Source: an uncultured Collinsella sp. (GTDB lineage Bacteria; Actinomycetota; Coriobacteriia; Coriobacteriales; Coriobacteriaceae). From it: 64,000 nt of DNA. The first letter of the stretch is position 1. The number at the start of each line of letters is the position of its first letter. Shown here in pieces: positions 8,722-18,000 of this stretch. A program made the position numbers and the translations under genes. The stretch covers positions 9,260-73,259 of the forward strand of contig UQIN01000012.1 of NCBI GenBank assembly GCA_900541035.1, read 5' to 3'. The notes under the pieces are model-generated. The model had not been told where the DNA came from and did no database searches. It was given only the letters and a program-made list of their open reading frames with translations.

Positions 8722-9909
8722 TTAGGCCTGTACGTACTTGCCGTCGGTGATGACGTACGCCGTGGGCTCCTTCTGGACCTGGCCCTTATCGTTCCAGGTG
8801 AGCTTGCCGGTCAGACCGTCAACGGTAATCTTGAGCATAGCCTTGGACAGCTTCTCGGCGACCTCGGTCGGATCGGCGTCGACACCAAGACCGGCCTCCT
8901 TGACGGCCTCGGCCACCGCGTGCACGCCGTCGTAGGCGTCGGCGGCAAACTGGTCGGGGGTATCGCCGTACTTATCCTTGTAAGCGTTAACGAAGTCGGC
9001 GTTCTTCTCGTCGTCGGCGGAGAACGGGGTCATGAGCAGCAGACCCTCAGCAAGAGAGGTATCGAAGCCCTCAACGCCCAGGATGCCGTCCATGCCGTCG
9101 CAGCCCATCATCTTGACGTCGTAGCCCATGTCCTTGGCGTTCTTGAGCAGGACGGACGCCGGCGTGTAGTAGATCGGCGCAAAGATCATGGTGGCGCCGG
9201 CCTGCTTGGCCTTGGTCAGCTGGTTGGTAAAGCTCGTGGCGGAGTCGTCCTTAAAGGTCTCCTCGTCAACAATCTCGAGCTTGGACTCAGCGGCCTGGGC
9301 CTTAAAGGAATCTGCGATGCCCGAAGAATAGGCGTCGCCGGAGTTATAGAACAGCACGAACTTCTCGTCCGCATACTTCTGCGCCAGGAACTTGGCAGCG
9401 TTGACACCCTGGTTGGGGTCGGTGAAGCAAACCTGGAAGACGCAATCCTTGCCGTCGGTGACGTCCTCGGAGGACGCGGACGGGGTGATCATGAACGTCT
9501 TGGGGTCGTTACCGCACTCGGCGGCAACGGCAACCGACGCACCCGTGGTGGTCGGGCCGACGAGGGCCTGCATGCCCCAGTCGAGCAGGGTGTTGAAGGC
9601 GTTGACGGCCTTCTCGCCGTCGGCCTGGTCATCCTCGGCCTTGCTGGCAAGCGGCAGCTCCTTGGTCGAGAAATCCTTGCAGCCAAGCTCGACACCCTGG
9701 GTAACGGACTTGCCGTAGGACGCGTTGGCGCCGGTCAGCGGGCCGATGGTACCGATCTTAAACGAAGCGTCGCTCGAAGCGGAACCGCTGTCGCCGCCGT
9801 TGGAGGAGCAGCCAGCTAGAATGGACATCGCCCCCAGACCTGCTGCGCTCGCGATAACGCTCCTGCGATTCATAACAGGGTTCAATGACTTACCGGTGAG
9901 GCTCGACAT
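8722..9909 (-). CDS. livK: Branched-chain amino acid ABC transporter substrate-binding lipoprotein LivK/LivJ
   Basis: 395 residues starting at ATG 9909 (GAGAGGAG 5 bases upstream). The N-terminus holds a twin-arginine NRRSVIA followed by a hydrophobic segment and lipobox LAGC (Cys34), so it is probably a membrane-anchored lipoprotein, perhaps exported by Tat. The mature part begins with a Ser/Gly-rich spacer and then IGTIGPLTGANASYG, the start of a type I periplasmic-binding fold. It captures branched-chain amino acids (or other amides) outside the cell and delivers them to LivHM. A fragment of a close paralogue lies directly upstream at 10181-10376. Confidence 0.93.
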   Translation of the reverse strand: MSSLTGKSLNPVMNRRSVIASAAGLGAMSILAGCSSNGGDSGSASSDASFKIGTIGPLTGANASYGKSVTQGVELGCKDFSTKELPLASKAEDDQADGEKAVNAFNTLLDWGMQALVGPTTTGASVAVAAECGNDPKTFMITPSASSEDVTDGKDCVFQVCFTDPNQGVNAAKFLAQKYADEKFVLFYNSGDAYSSGIADSFKAQAAESKLEIVDEETFKDDSATSFTNQLTKAKQAGATMIFAPIYYTPASVLLKNAKDMGYDVKMMGCDGMDGILGVEGFDTSLAEGLLLMTPFSADDEKNADFVNAYKDKYGDTPDQFAADAYDGVHAVAEAVKEAGLGVDADPTEVAEKLSKAMLKITVDGLTGKLTWNDKGQVQKEPTAYVITDGKYVQA

Positions 9910-10070
9910 GCGGCTCTCCTCTCAAATCTCGTCGGGTTTCGGCTACCCGACAGGCCATCCTTCGCCGTGTTCGGCGTTCGCAAAATACTAGACGCTTTAG
10001 TTAAGGAAAGTGGCGATTATTTCAACTTTTCTTTGGATTTGTTCATTTATCCATAATTCTGCGTATTTCT

Positions 10071-10088
10071 ATTACTTTATGCAGTAAT
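10071..10088. promoter_or_regulatory. Possible operator upstream of livK (ATTACT-N6-AGTAAT)
   Basis: An AT-rich, gene-free stretch (about 9990-10120) precedes livK. Within it ATTACT (10071-10076) and AGTAAT (10083-10088) form a 6-bp inverted repeat, and AAAGTGGC/GCCACTTT arms flank it at about 10007-10014 and 10087-10094. This would suit promoter and operator sites for the liv operon, but no regulator is identified. Confidence 0.3.
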
Positions 10089-10180
10089 GCCACTTTATTG
10101 TGTGAAAGTAATGTTTCCGTTCTGTTACAGGCGTCCCTGCCCTGAATAAAACGGCCTCACCGGTCGCGCTTTATGCGCAC

Positions 10181-10376
10181 TTAGGCGGCGATGTACTTGC
10201 CGTCCTGGATCACATAGGCTGTCCATGCCGTCGACACCCATTAGTGTCATGTCGTAGCTCATGTCCTTGGCGTTCTTGAGCAAAACGGACGCTGGGGTGT
10301 AATAGATCGGGGCAAAAATAAGCGTGGCTCCAACAAGGAAACTCCTGCGGTTAAGTACGTTGTTGATGCTAAACAT
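10181..10376 (-). pseudogene. Collapsed livK-like substrate-binding protein gene
   Basis: A strong ribosome site (AAAGGGGG) and ATG 10376 open an 83-codon frame. It starts with a twin-arginine signal (NRRSFLVGAT), then jumps into IFAPIYYTPASVLLKNAKDM, which matches LivK residues ~240-262 of the neighbour almost exactly. It follows LivK through the equivalent of DGMD (~273) and then shifts frame. In the shifted frame the sequence TAYVIQDGKYIAA-stop at 10181 matches the LivK C-terminus TAYVITDGKYVQA. So two internal deletions have removed most of a paralogous binding protein. No functional protein is expected, though a short exported peptide could still be translated. Confidence 0.85.
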
Positions 10377-10627
10377 GGTGTCCCCCTTTTTCGCTGGCCG
10401 CAGCGCGGCCGTCTTGCGGTACGGGGCAAACCTTATGGCGCAAACGTTGACAGTTTGTTACGGAGTTCCGTTTGTAGCGAGCATGTTTCCAATGTTTCCG
10501 CAGCGTTTCGGGGGTGCCGTTTTGTGCGACTCCTGTTGCCTGGCGAGCACGCGCCCTCGGTTCACGCTAGAATGCACTCAACCTTTAAGCGGTTAATCCA
10601 TCCATAAGATGCACGAAGGAGCTATCT

Positions 10628-11971
10628 ATGAGCGAACCCCTGCGCACCGTGAACGTCGGTCTGATCGGTCTGGGAACCGTCGGCGGCGGCGTGGCCCGTC
10701 TGATCAACAGCCACCACGATGAGTACCTGGCAGCCTACGGCATCGACCTTAAGCTGACCCGCGCCTGCGCGCTTGCTTGGGAGCAGGCCGAGGCGGCAGG
10801 CATTGAGCGCGAGGCCTTTACGAGTGACTGGCACGATGTCGTCAGCGACCCCGCCGTCGACATCGTCGTCGAGCTGATCGGCGGTGAGCATCCCGCAACC
10901 GAGATCTTCACCACTGCCTTCGAGAACGGCAAGCATGTCGTCTCTGCCAACAAGGCCCTGCTGGGCCGTCATGTCGAGACGCTCGCCGAGAAGGCGCGCG
11001 CGTGCGGCGTGCAGATTAAGTGCGAGGCCAGCTGCGGCGGCGGCATCCCCATCGTGAGCACGCTCGAGCACGACCTGGTGGGCAACAAGATCCTGACCAT
11101 CGCCGGCATTCTCAACGGTACCACCAACTATATCCTGTCGCGCATGGACGCCGAGGGCGCCGATTACGCCGACGTGCTTGCCGACGCACAGGCCAAGGGC
11201 TATGCCGAGGCCGACCCGTCCGCCGACGTCGACGGCTTCGATGCCGCCAGCAAGACGGCCATCCTCGCCTCCATCGGCTTTGGCACCCGCGTTACCACCG
11301 ACGATGTGTACCAGCAGGGTATCCGTACCATCGGTGCCGAGGACATCGCCCAAGCCCGCGAGCTCGGCTACACCATTAAGCTGCTCGGTATCGCCCGCAA
11401 CACCGACACCGGTGTCGACGTCCGTGTGCATCCCACGCTGATTCCCGCCGACCATATGCTTGCCAAGGTCAACGGCGCCATGAACGCTGTCTACGTGGTA
11501 GGCGACGCCGTAGGCGAGACCATGTTCTACGGTGCCGGCGCAGGCTCCTTCCCCACCGCGAGCGCCGTCGTGGGCGATATCCTGTCGCTCTCCGAGCAGA
11601 TCAGCCGCGGCGTGGCTCCGCTGCCCGAGATTGAGCCCTATGGCCACAACCTCGCCTTTAAGCCCATGGACGAGCTCCAGACCAAGTACTATGTGCGCCT
11701 GAAGGTCGCCGACCGCGTGGGTGCCCTGTCCGAGACGGTCAACATCTTTGCCAAGCACAACATCTCGATCTCGCTCATCAACCAGGTCGAAGACGGCAAG
11801 TCGGGCGTCAGCGATGCCTGTTCGGTCATCTTCCTGACGCACCGCGCGCTCGAGAAGGACGTCCAGGCTGCCGCTGCCGAGCTTGCCAGCGTCGACTGCG
11901 TGGCCGAGGTCGCCAACGTCCTGCGCATCGAGGACGTTGAGGCTTGGACCGAAGGCGTCATGGCGAACTAG
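10628..11971 (+). CDS. hom: Homoserine dehydrogenase with C-terminal ACT domain
   Basis: 447 residues. NAD(P)-binding GLIGLGTVGGG at 11-21, then ISANKALLG-type core (VVSANKALLG), the substrate-domain signature GILNGTTNYIL, and a C-terminal ACT domain (YYVRLKVADRVGALSE, from about 357). It reduces aspartate semialdehyde to homoserine, the branch point to threonine and methionine; the ACT domain usually gives threonine feedback control. GAAGGAG lies 8 bases before the ATG. Followed by a clear terminator, so probably monocistronic; thrB and thrC are not adjacent. Confidence 0.96.
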   Translation: MSEPLRTVNVGLIGLGTVGGGVARLINSHHDEYLAAYGIDLKLTRACALAWEQAEAAGIEREAFTSDWHDVVSDPAVDIVVELIGGEHPATEIFTTAFENGKHVVSANKALLGRHVETLAEKARACGVQIKCEASCGGGIPIVSTLEHDLVGNKILTIAGILNGTTNYILSRMDAEGADYADVLADAQAKGYAEADPSADVDGFDAASKTAILASIGFGTRVTTDDVYQQGIRTIGAEDIAQARELGYTIKLLGIARNTDTGVDVRVHPTLIPADHMLAKVNGAMNAVYVVGDAVGETMFYGAGAGSFPTASAVVGDILSLSEQISRGVAPLPEIEPYGHNLAFKPMDELQTKYYVRLKVADRVGALSETVNIFAKHNISISLINQVEDGKSGVSDACSVIFLTHRALEKDVQAAAAELASVDCVAEVANVLRIEDVEAWTEGVMAN

Positions 11972-12005
11972 TTCGGTTTACACCCCACAACGCATTTGCT
12001 CGAAG

Positions 12006-12038
12006 GGCTCCCATCCGATGTGGGATGGGAGCCTTTTT
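12006..12038 (+). terminator. Rho-independent terminator after hom
   Basis: Perfect 11-bp stem GGCTCCCATCC / GGATGGGAGCC (12006-12016, 12023-12033) followed by TTTTT. Confidence 0.93.
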
Positions 12039-12187
12039 GTCTCCTGCCCTAAGCACAACGACAGGGCACATTTGCGCGAGCCGCTCATCGGTAACGCGGG
12101 CTACCGTTCACCGATATGCAAACACGGCCGATTCCGGTTACGGCTACGCTGTGCTGCGAATGTCCGCCCGCGATGAGAGGAAATACC

Positions 12188-12937
12188 ATGTTGCTCGAGG
12201 GCAAGAAAGCAATCATCACCGGAGGCACGCGCGGTATCGGCTATGCCATCGCCTGCCGTTTTATCGAGGAGGGCGCCTCCGTCACTGTCTTTGGCTCGCG
12301 TCAAGAGACCGCCGATGCGGCCGTTGAGAAGCTGACAGCCGCCTATCCCGACGCCAAGGTCTGGGGCCGCTCCTGCGACCTCACCTCACTCGAAGCCGTG
12401 ACCGAGGCCTTTACCCAGGCTGCATCCGACATGGGCGGCTTGGACACGGTCGTCAACAATGCCGGTATCTCCCAGCGTTCACCCCTCTTGGACTACACGG
12501 CCGAGGAGTTCGCAAAGGTCATGGACCTTAACATCGTCGCCGTCTTTAATGGCCACCAGGCTGCCGCCAAGATCATGACCGAGGCCGGCCACGGCGGCAC
12601 CATCACTACCACAAGCTCGATGGTCGCCAAGTACGGCCAGCCCTCCGGCGTCGGTTACCCCACGTCCAAGTTTGCCGTCAACGGTATGGTTCAGTCGCTC
12701 TCGCGCGAGCTCGCCCCCGTGGGCATTCGCGTCAATGCCGTTGCACCCGGCGTAACCAAAACCGATATGGTCGCTAACCTGCCCGAAGAGGTTATTAAGC
12801 CCATCATCGCCACCATTCCGCTGGGTCGCATGGGCGAGCCCGAGGATGTCGCCAACGCCTTTGTTTTCCTGGCGAGCGACATGTCCTCCTACGTCACGGG
12901 CGCCGTGCTCCCCGTCGACGGAGCCGCCCGCTCTTAA
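12188..12937 (+). CDS. BaiA-like short-chain dehydrogenase/reductase
   Basis: 249 residues from ATG 12188 (AGAGGAAA upstream). Classical SDR: cofactor motif TGGTRGIG at 11-18, NNAG at 90-93, catalytic Ser around 143, Tyr157 and Lys161 in GYPTSK. The start TRGIGYAIA, the lack of an Arg pair after strand 2, VAPGVTKTDM and the C-terminal LPVDGAARS recall BaiA, the 3-alpha-hydroxysteroid dehydrogenase of bile acid 7-dehydroxylating clostridia, more than FabG. This resemblance is from memory of the BaiA sequence. No other bai genes are adjacent, so an isolated hydroxysteroid or other alcohol dehydrogenase role is inferred. Monocistronic, followed by a terminator. Confidence 0.8.
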   Translation: MLLEGKKAIITGGTRGIGYAIACRFIEEGASVTVFGSRQETADAAVEKLTAAYPDAKVWGRSCDLTSLEAVTEAFTQAASDMGGLDTVVNNAGISQRSPLLDYTAEEFAKVMDLNIVAVFNGHQAAAKIMTEAGHGGTITTTSSMVAKYGQPSGVGYPTSKFAVNGMVQSLSRELAPVGIRVNAVAPGVTKTDMVANLPEEVIKPIIATIPLGRMGEPEDVANAFVFLASDMSSYVTGAVLPVDGAARS

Positions 12938-12980
12938 GGGACCACAAGCCTCAGCTCCCAGCCTCAACATAGTCCAACAA

Positions 12981-13023
12981 AGAAGGCGCGCCGTCTGCAT
13001 CAACTGCAGGCAGCGCGCCTTCT
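12981..13023 (+). terminator. Terminator after the SDR gene
   Basis: Stem AGAAGGCGCGC / GCGCGCCTTCT (12981-12991, 13013-13023), with a second small CTGC/GCAG stem in the loop, then TCTGTTT. Confidence 0.8.
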
Positions 13024-13030
13024 TCTGTTT

Positions 13031-13272
13031 GAAAGGGAAGCTGTGTCCCGCAGTCCCGACTCAGACCGGGACGCAGCTTCCCTCAGGGCCATGTTTCGGA
13101 AAGAGCGCCCCGTCTTGAACGCCGATTCTGGGATACCGTTTCCGCAACGGGTCTCTCGCGGAAAGCGCGTCCCACTCTGGACGCCCATTCCGGGACACCG
13201 TTTCCCAACGGCCCCTGTTTCGGAAACCACATCCCGTTTCGAGCCTTCAAAGCGGGACGCGGCTTCCCCGAG
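13031..13272. repeat. Non-coding tandem repeat, 62-bp period, about 3.9 units
   Basis: GGGA marks recur at 13068, 13130, 13192 and 13254, exactly 62 bases apart. Each unit reads roughly GGGAC-C-GTTTCC ... GGAAA-C-C-TCCC, so each is itself an imperfect palindrome. A partial unit precedes 13068, giving a 15-bp inverted match between 13035-13049 and 13068-13082 with one mismatch. The array fills the gap between the convergent SDR and antiporter genes. No plausible protein is encoded on either strand. Confidence 0.75.
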
Positions 13273-13282
13273 AGAGTATCGA

Positions 13283-14845
13283 CTACTTGCCGTCGTCGTC
13301 CTCGGCTTCTTCTCTTGCATAGAGCTCCAGCATGCGGCGGCGGTATTCGCGCACGGCGAGCTTGGCGCGCTCCAGGCGGCGACGCTCGCGCGGGGTCAGC
13401 TCGGACGGGTCGACCTCATCACCATAGGTCTTATCGGCAAGAAGATGCGCCGCGTCCACGATGCGGGCATCGATGTGGCCGCTCGCCGCCTCGGCGGAAA
13501 GACGCTCGGCAATCGTATCGAGCGTAGGCAAGCCCTCGAATACGCGACCATGGCCATGCGAAGTCAGCAGCTCGTGCTCACGTGCGAGCAGGCTCGCCAA
13601 ATCGTGATGGGCGCGCAGGATGTCGAGCGCATCGGATGGATGCTCGGCAACTTCTGCCACGGCGGCGACCGGCGCGGCGTCGACCACGCGGTAGAAGAGC
13701 TGCGCGAGCAACGGCATCAAGAACACCGTGATGGCACCGGCAGCAACCATGACCGACGCAATATCTTGCGACAGCGCGCCCGCGTTGACGGCAACGCTTG
13801 TCACGGCAACGATGATCGGCAGGGCCGTGGTGCAGTACAGGGCCACGGTAATGCGACCATACGCCGACACATCGCGCGTCGCAGGACAAATGCTCATAGA
13901 AATAAGAATGGGCACGGCACGAATAATCAACAACGCCACGATAAAGCCCACGAGCAGACCCGGGCGCGACGCCACGGCCGTCAGATCGATCTTTGCGCCC
14001 GATACGGTAAAGAATACCGGAATCAAAAAGCCGTAGGCCAGGCCATCGAGCTTGGTCTCGAGCGTATGGTTGCCCTCGGGGATGATATAGCGCAAGACAA
14101 AGCCGGCGGCAAAAGAACCCAACACGATGTCGAGATCAAAGACGGCCGAGAACGCCACGAGTGTGACCAGGATGAGCACCGTCAGGCGCACGAAGGTCTG
14201 CGACGTGGTATCGGCGCGTTCCTCGACAAACGCAAAGAAGCGGCTGCCGACACGCTTGGAGCGGCTTGGGACCACAGCCAGCAACACGCAAACCACCGCA
14301 AACAAGCCAAGGATTACGAGCGTTTGGATGCCAGTGCGGGCAGACAGCAGCACCGACATGGCGAGCACAGGGCCGAGCTCACCCCAGGTGCCATACGCGA
14401 GAATCGAGTCGCCCACACGCGTGCCAGTGAGCGAGCGCTCACGCATGATGGGCACGAGCGTGCCGAGCGCCGTCGAAGTGAGGGCAAGCGTCACGGCGAT
14501 ACCGTCGAAATGACTGACTGAGAACCACGGGGTAAAGCGCACGGCAAGCCAGGCGATACCAAACGTGACGACCCACGTCGCCAAGCCGTAGCGCCCCTCG
14601 ACGCCCGTGATGCTCTTGGGGTCGATCTCAAAGCCGGCAAGCAGGAACAAGAAGGCCAGGCCCAGCTCGGACACAAGCGAGACCTCAGCATCTACATGGA
14701 TGACGCCGAGCATATGGGGTCCCAGCACCGCGCCGAGCACGAGCAAAAAGACCGTCTCGGGAACGGGTTTTCCGGGAATCGCCGAGGCGATAAAAGGACT
14801 CGCAAAGGCCACGAGTGCGATGATGGCGAGCGAAACGAATGCCAT
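13283..14845 (-). CDS. CPA2-type cation/proton antiporter (Kef/NapA-like)
   Basis: 520 residues from ATG 14845 (AGAAAGG upstream). About twelve membrane segments in the first ~390 residues, with family motifs LVLGAVLGPHMLG, ELGLAFLFLLAGFEIDP and the conserved FFTVSGAKIDL in a late segment. It exchanges K+ or Na+ for protons across the membrane. The last ~120 residues are hydrophilic and end in an acidic EEAEDDDGK tail; there is no recognisable TrkA-N or TrkA-C nucleotide domain, unlike full KefB/C. Monocistronic. Confidence 0.88.
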   Translation of the reverse strand: MAFVSLAIIALVAFASPFIASAIPGKPVPETVFLLVLGAVLGPHMLGVIHVDAEVSLVSELGLAFLFLLAGFEIDPKSITGVEGRYGLATWVVTFGIAWLAVRFTPWFSVSHFDGIAVTLALTSTALGTLVPIMRERSLTGTRVGDSILAYGTWGELGPVLAMSVLLSARTGIQTLVILGLFAVVCVLLAVVPSRSKRVGSRFFAFVEERADTTSQTFVRLTVLILVTLVAFSAVFDLDIVLGSFAAGFVLRYIIPEGNHTLETKLDGLAYGFLIPVFFTVSGAKIDLTAVASRPGLLVGFIVALLIIRAVPILISMSICPATRDVSAYGRITVALYCTTALPIIVAVTSVAVNAGALSQDIASVMVAAGAITVFLMPLLAQLFYRVVDAAPVAAVAEVAEHPSDALDILRAHHDLASLLAREHELLTSHGHGRVFEGLPTLDTIAERLSAEAASGHIDARIVDAAHLLADKTYGDEVDPSELTPRERRRLERAKLAVREYRRRMLELYAREEAEDDDGK

Positions 14846-15029
14846 GTGATGCCTTTCTCTTGTTTGCGCTTCACTGTAGCACCCTCGCCGTCCTCAACGC
14901 GCCGCGAGCTGTCGTATCATAGTGAGGTTTACAAACATGTGGCTCAAGGCGACCGCGAGGCTTGCCCCGTTAACCGACCGCTGCCGCATACCGTACCGTA
15001 CGCCCAACCGATTAGGAAGGCAGGAACCA

Positions 15030-18000
15030 ATGGTCTCTCGTATCTACGTGGAGAAGAAACCCGGGTTCGACGTCGAGGCTCAGCAGCTCAAGGGCGAGCT
15101 GACCGAAATTCTCGGCATCAAGGGCATCGAGGCCCTGAGGATCATCAACCGCTACGACGTCGAGGGCATCGACGAGGAGCTTTTCCGCTCCTGCGTGCCG
15201 ACCGTCTTTAGCGAGCCCCAGGTCGATATGACCTATGACGAGCTCCCCGCAAGCGATGGCGCCGTCTTTGCCGTCGAATTCCTGCCTGGCCAGTTTGACC
15301 AGCGCGCCGACTCCGCCAGTGAGTGCGTGCAGCTCATCAGCCAGGGCGAGCGCCCCGCCGTGCGCTCCGCCAAGGTCTATATGATCTCGGGCGCTCTGGA
15401 CGAAGCCGCCATCGAAGCCATCAAGCACTACGTGGTGAACCCCGTCGAGGCCCGCATCGCCTCGCTCGACCTGCCCGAGACGCTGTACATGGAGACCCCC
15501 GAGCCCCAGCCCGTCGAAGTGCTCGACGGCTTCCGCGAGCTCGATGAGGCCGGCCTTGCCGCCTTTATTTCCGATCGCGGCCTTGCCATGGACGAGGCGG
15601 ACATCGCCTTCTGCCAGCAGTACTTCCGCGATGAGGATCGCGACCCCACCATCACCGAGATCCGCGTGATCGACACCTACTGGTCCGATCACTGCCGTCA
15701 CACCACCTTCGGCACCGTCCTGGATGACGTGACGATCGACGACGCCGTGGTGCAGCAGGCCTTCGACCGCTACATGGAGATGCGCCACGAGCTCGGTCGC
15801 GACGCCAAGCCCGTCTGCCTCATGGACATGGGCACCATCGGCGCCAAGTACCTCAAGAAGACCGGCGTCATGACCGATGTCGATGAGTCTGAGGAGATCA
15901 ACGCCTGCACCGTCAAGGTGAAGGTCGATGTCGATGGCGAGGACCAGGACTGGCTGTTCCTCTTTAAGAACGAGACTCACAACCACCCGACCGAGATCGA
16001 GCCCTTCGGCGGTGCCGCCACCTGCGTGGGCGGCGCCATCCGCGACCCGCTCTCGGGCCGCAGCTATGTGTACCAGGCCATGCGCGTCACCGGCGCCGGC
16101 GACCCCACCGTCCCGGTTTCCGAGACGCTCGAGGGCAAGCTGCCGCAGCGCAAGCTCGTGACCACTGCCGCCGCCGGCTACTCCAGCTACGGCAACCAGA
16201 TCGGCCTTGCCACCGGTCAGGTCAATGAGCTCTATCATCCCGGCTACGTGGCCAAGCGCATGGAGGTCGGCGCCGTCGTGGGCGCTACCCCGGCAAGCCA
16301 CGTGCGTCGCGAGTGCCCCGCCCCCACCGACAAGATCATTCTGCTGGGCGGCCGCACCGGCCGTGACGGCATCGGCGGTGCCACCGGCTCCTCCAAGACC
16401 CAGAACACCGAGTCCATCGAAACCTCGGGCGCCGAGGTCCAGAAGGGCAACGCCCCGGTCGAGCGCAAGCTGCAGCGTCTGTTCCGCCGCGGCGACGCCT
16501 GCCGCCTGATCAAGCGCTGCAACGACTTTGGCGCCGGCGGCGTCTCGGTCGCCGTAGGCGAACTTGCCGACGGCCTGTATGTCGACCTAGACACCGTGAC
16601 CAAAAAGTACGACGGCCTGGACGGCACCGAGCTCGCCATCTCCGAGTCCCAGGAGCGTATGGCCTGCGCCGTCGCCGATGGTGACGTCGAGGAGTTCATG
16701 GGCTACGCCGCCGAGGAGAACCTGGAGGCGACCGTTATCGCCGAGGTTACCGCCGAGCCGCGCATGCGCATGGCCTGGAACGGTGTCGCCATCGTCGACC
16801 TATCCCGCGAGTTCCTTAACTCCAACGGCGCGCCCAAGCACCAGGTCGCCCACGTGTGCGCCCGCAGCGTGTGGCAGCCCAGCTGGGCCGGCACCACGCT
16901 TGCCGAGCGCATGACCTCGCTTGTCACCGACCTCAACGTCGCCTCCAACAAGGGCCTTTCCGAGCGCTTCGACTCCACCATCGGTGCCGCAACCGTGCTC
17001 ATGCCCTTTGGCGGCAAGACGCAGCTCACCCCGAGCTCGGCCATGGTCGCCAAGTTCCCCGTGGACGGCGAGACCACCACGGCGAGCGCCATGGCATGGG
17101 GCTTCAACCCCTACCTGATGGAAGCCGACCAGTTTGCGGGCGCCTACCTGTCCGTGGTCGAGTCCATCGCCAAGCTCGTGGCTGCCGGCTTTGAGCACAA
17201 GCGCGCCTACCTCTCCTTCCAGGAGTACTTCGAGCGTCTGCGCACCGAGGCCGAGCGCTGGGGCAAGCCCACGGCAGCCGTCCTGGGCGCCCTCATGGCC
17301 CAAGTCGACCTGGGTGCCGGCGCCATCGGTGGCAAGGATTCCATGAGCGGCTCGTTTGAGGACGAGGCCGGCGAGCTCAACGTTCCGCCGACTCTGATCA
17401 GCTTCGCCGTGGCCGTGGGCCGCGCGGCGCGCGCCGTCTCCCCTGAGTTCAAGGGCCTGACACACCGCGTCGTCCGCATCGCCCCCGCCACCTATGGCGA
17501 GGACTACCGCCCCGACGCCCAGCAGCTGCTCGCCGCGTTTGACGCCGTCGAGGCGCTCACTGCCAACGGCGACGCCCTGGCCGTCTCCACGCCCGGCTAC
17601 GGCTGCGGCGCCGAGAGCCTCTTTAAGATGTGCGTCGGCAACCAGATCGGTATCGAGCTTGCCGAGGATGTGGACGTGGAGAGTCTCTTCACCCCGCTCT
17701 ACGGCAGCTTTATCGTCGAGCTCGCCGAGGACGCCGAGCTGCCCGAGGTCGCCGACGGCGTTGTCGTCGAGCCCCTGGGTACCACCGTCGAGGGCTATGT
17801 CATCGACACCGGCTCCGAGGTCATCGAGCTCGCCGAGCTCCAGGAGGCCTGGGAGAGCGGCATCGAGGGCGTCTTCGCCTACCGCAGCACCGGCGAGACC
17901 CCCGAGGTCGAGACCATCGACTTCCGCGCCAAGGATATCCACGTGTACGGCGGCGCCAAGATCGCCCGCCCGCGCGTGATCATCCCTGTGTTCCCCGGCA

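Noticed and set aside
10377..10627. Riboswitch or attenuator before hom
   Set aside because: No hairpin with a T run and no run of Thr/Met codons was found; only an ordinary upstream region is visible.
13043..14521. 492-codon plus-strand frame over the antiporter
   Set aside because: It starts in the 62-bp repeat and continues as the antisense of the antiporter; composition is not protein-like.
14846..15029. Purine riboswitch before purL
   Set aside because: The conserved three-way junction core bases could not be recognised.
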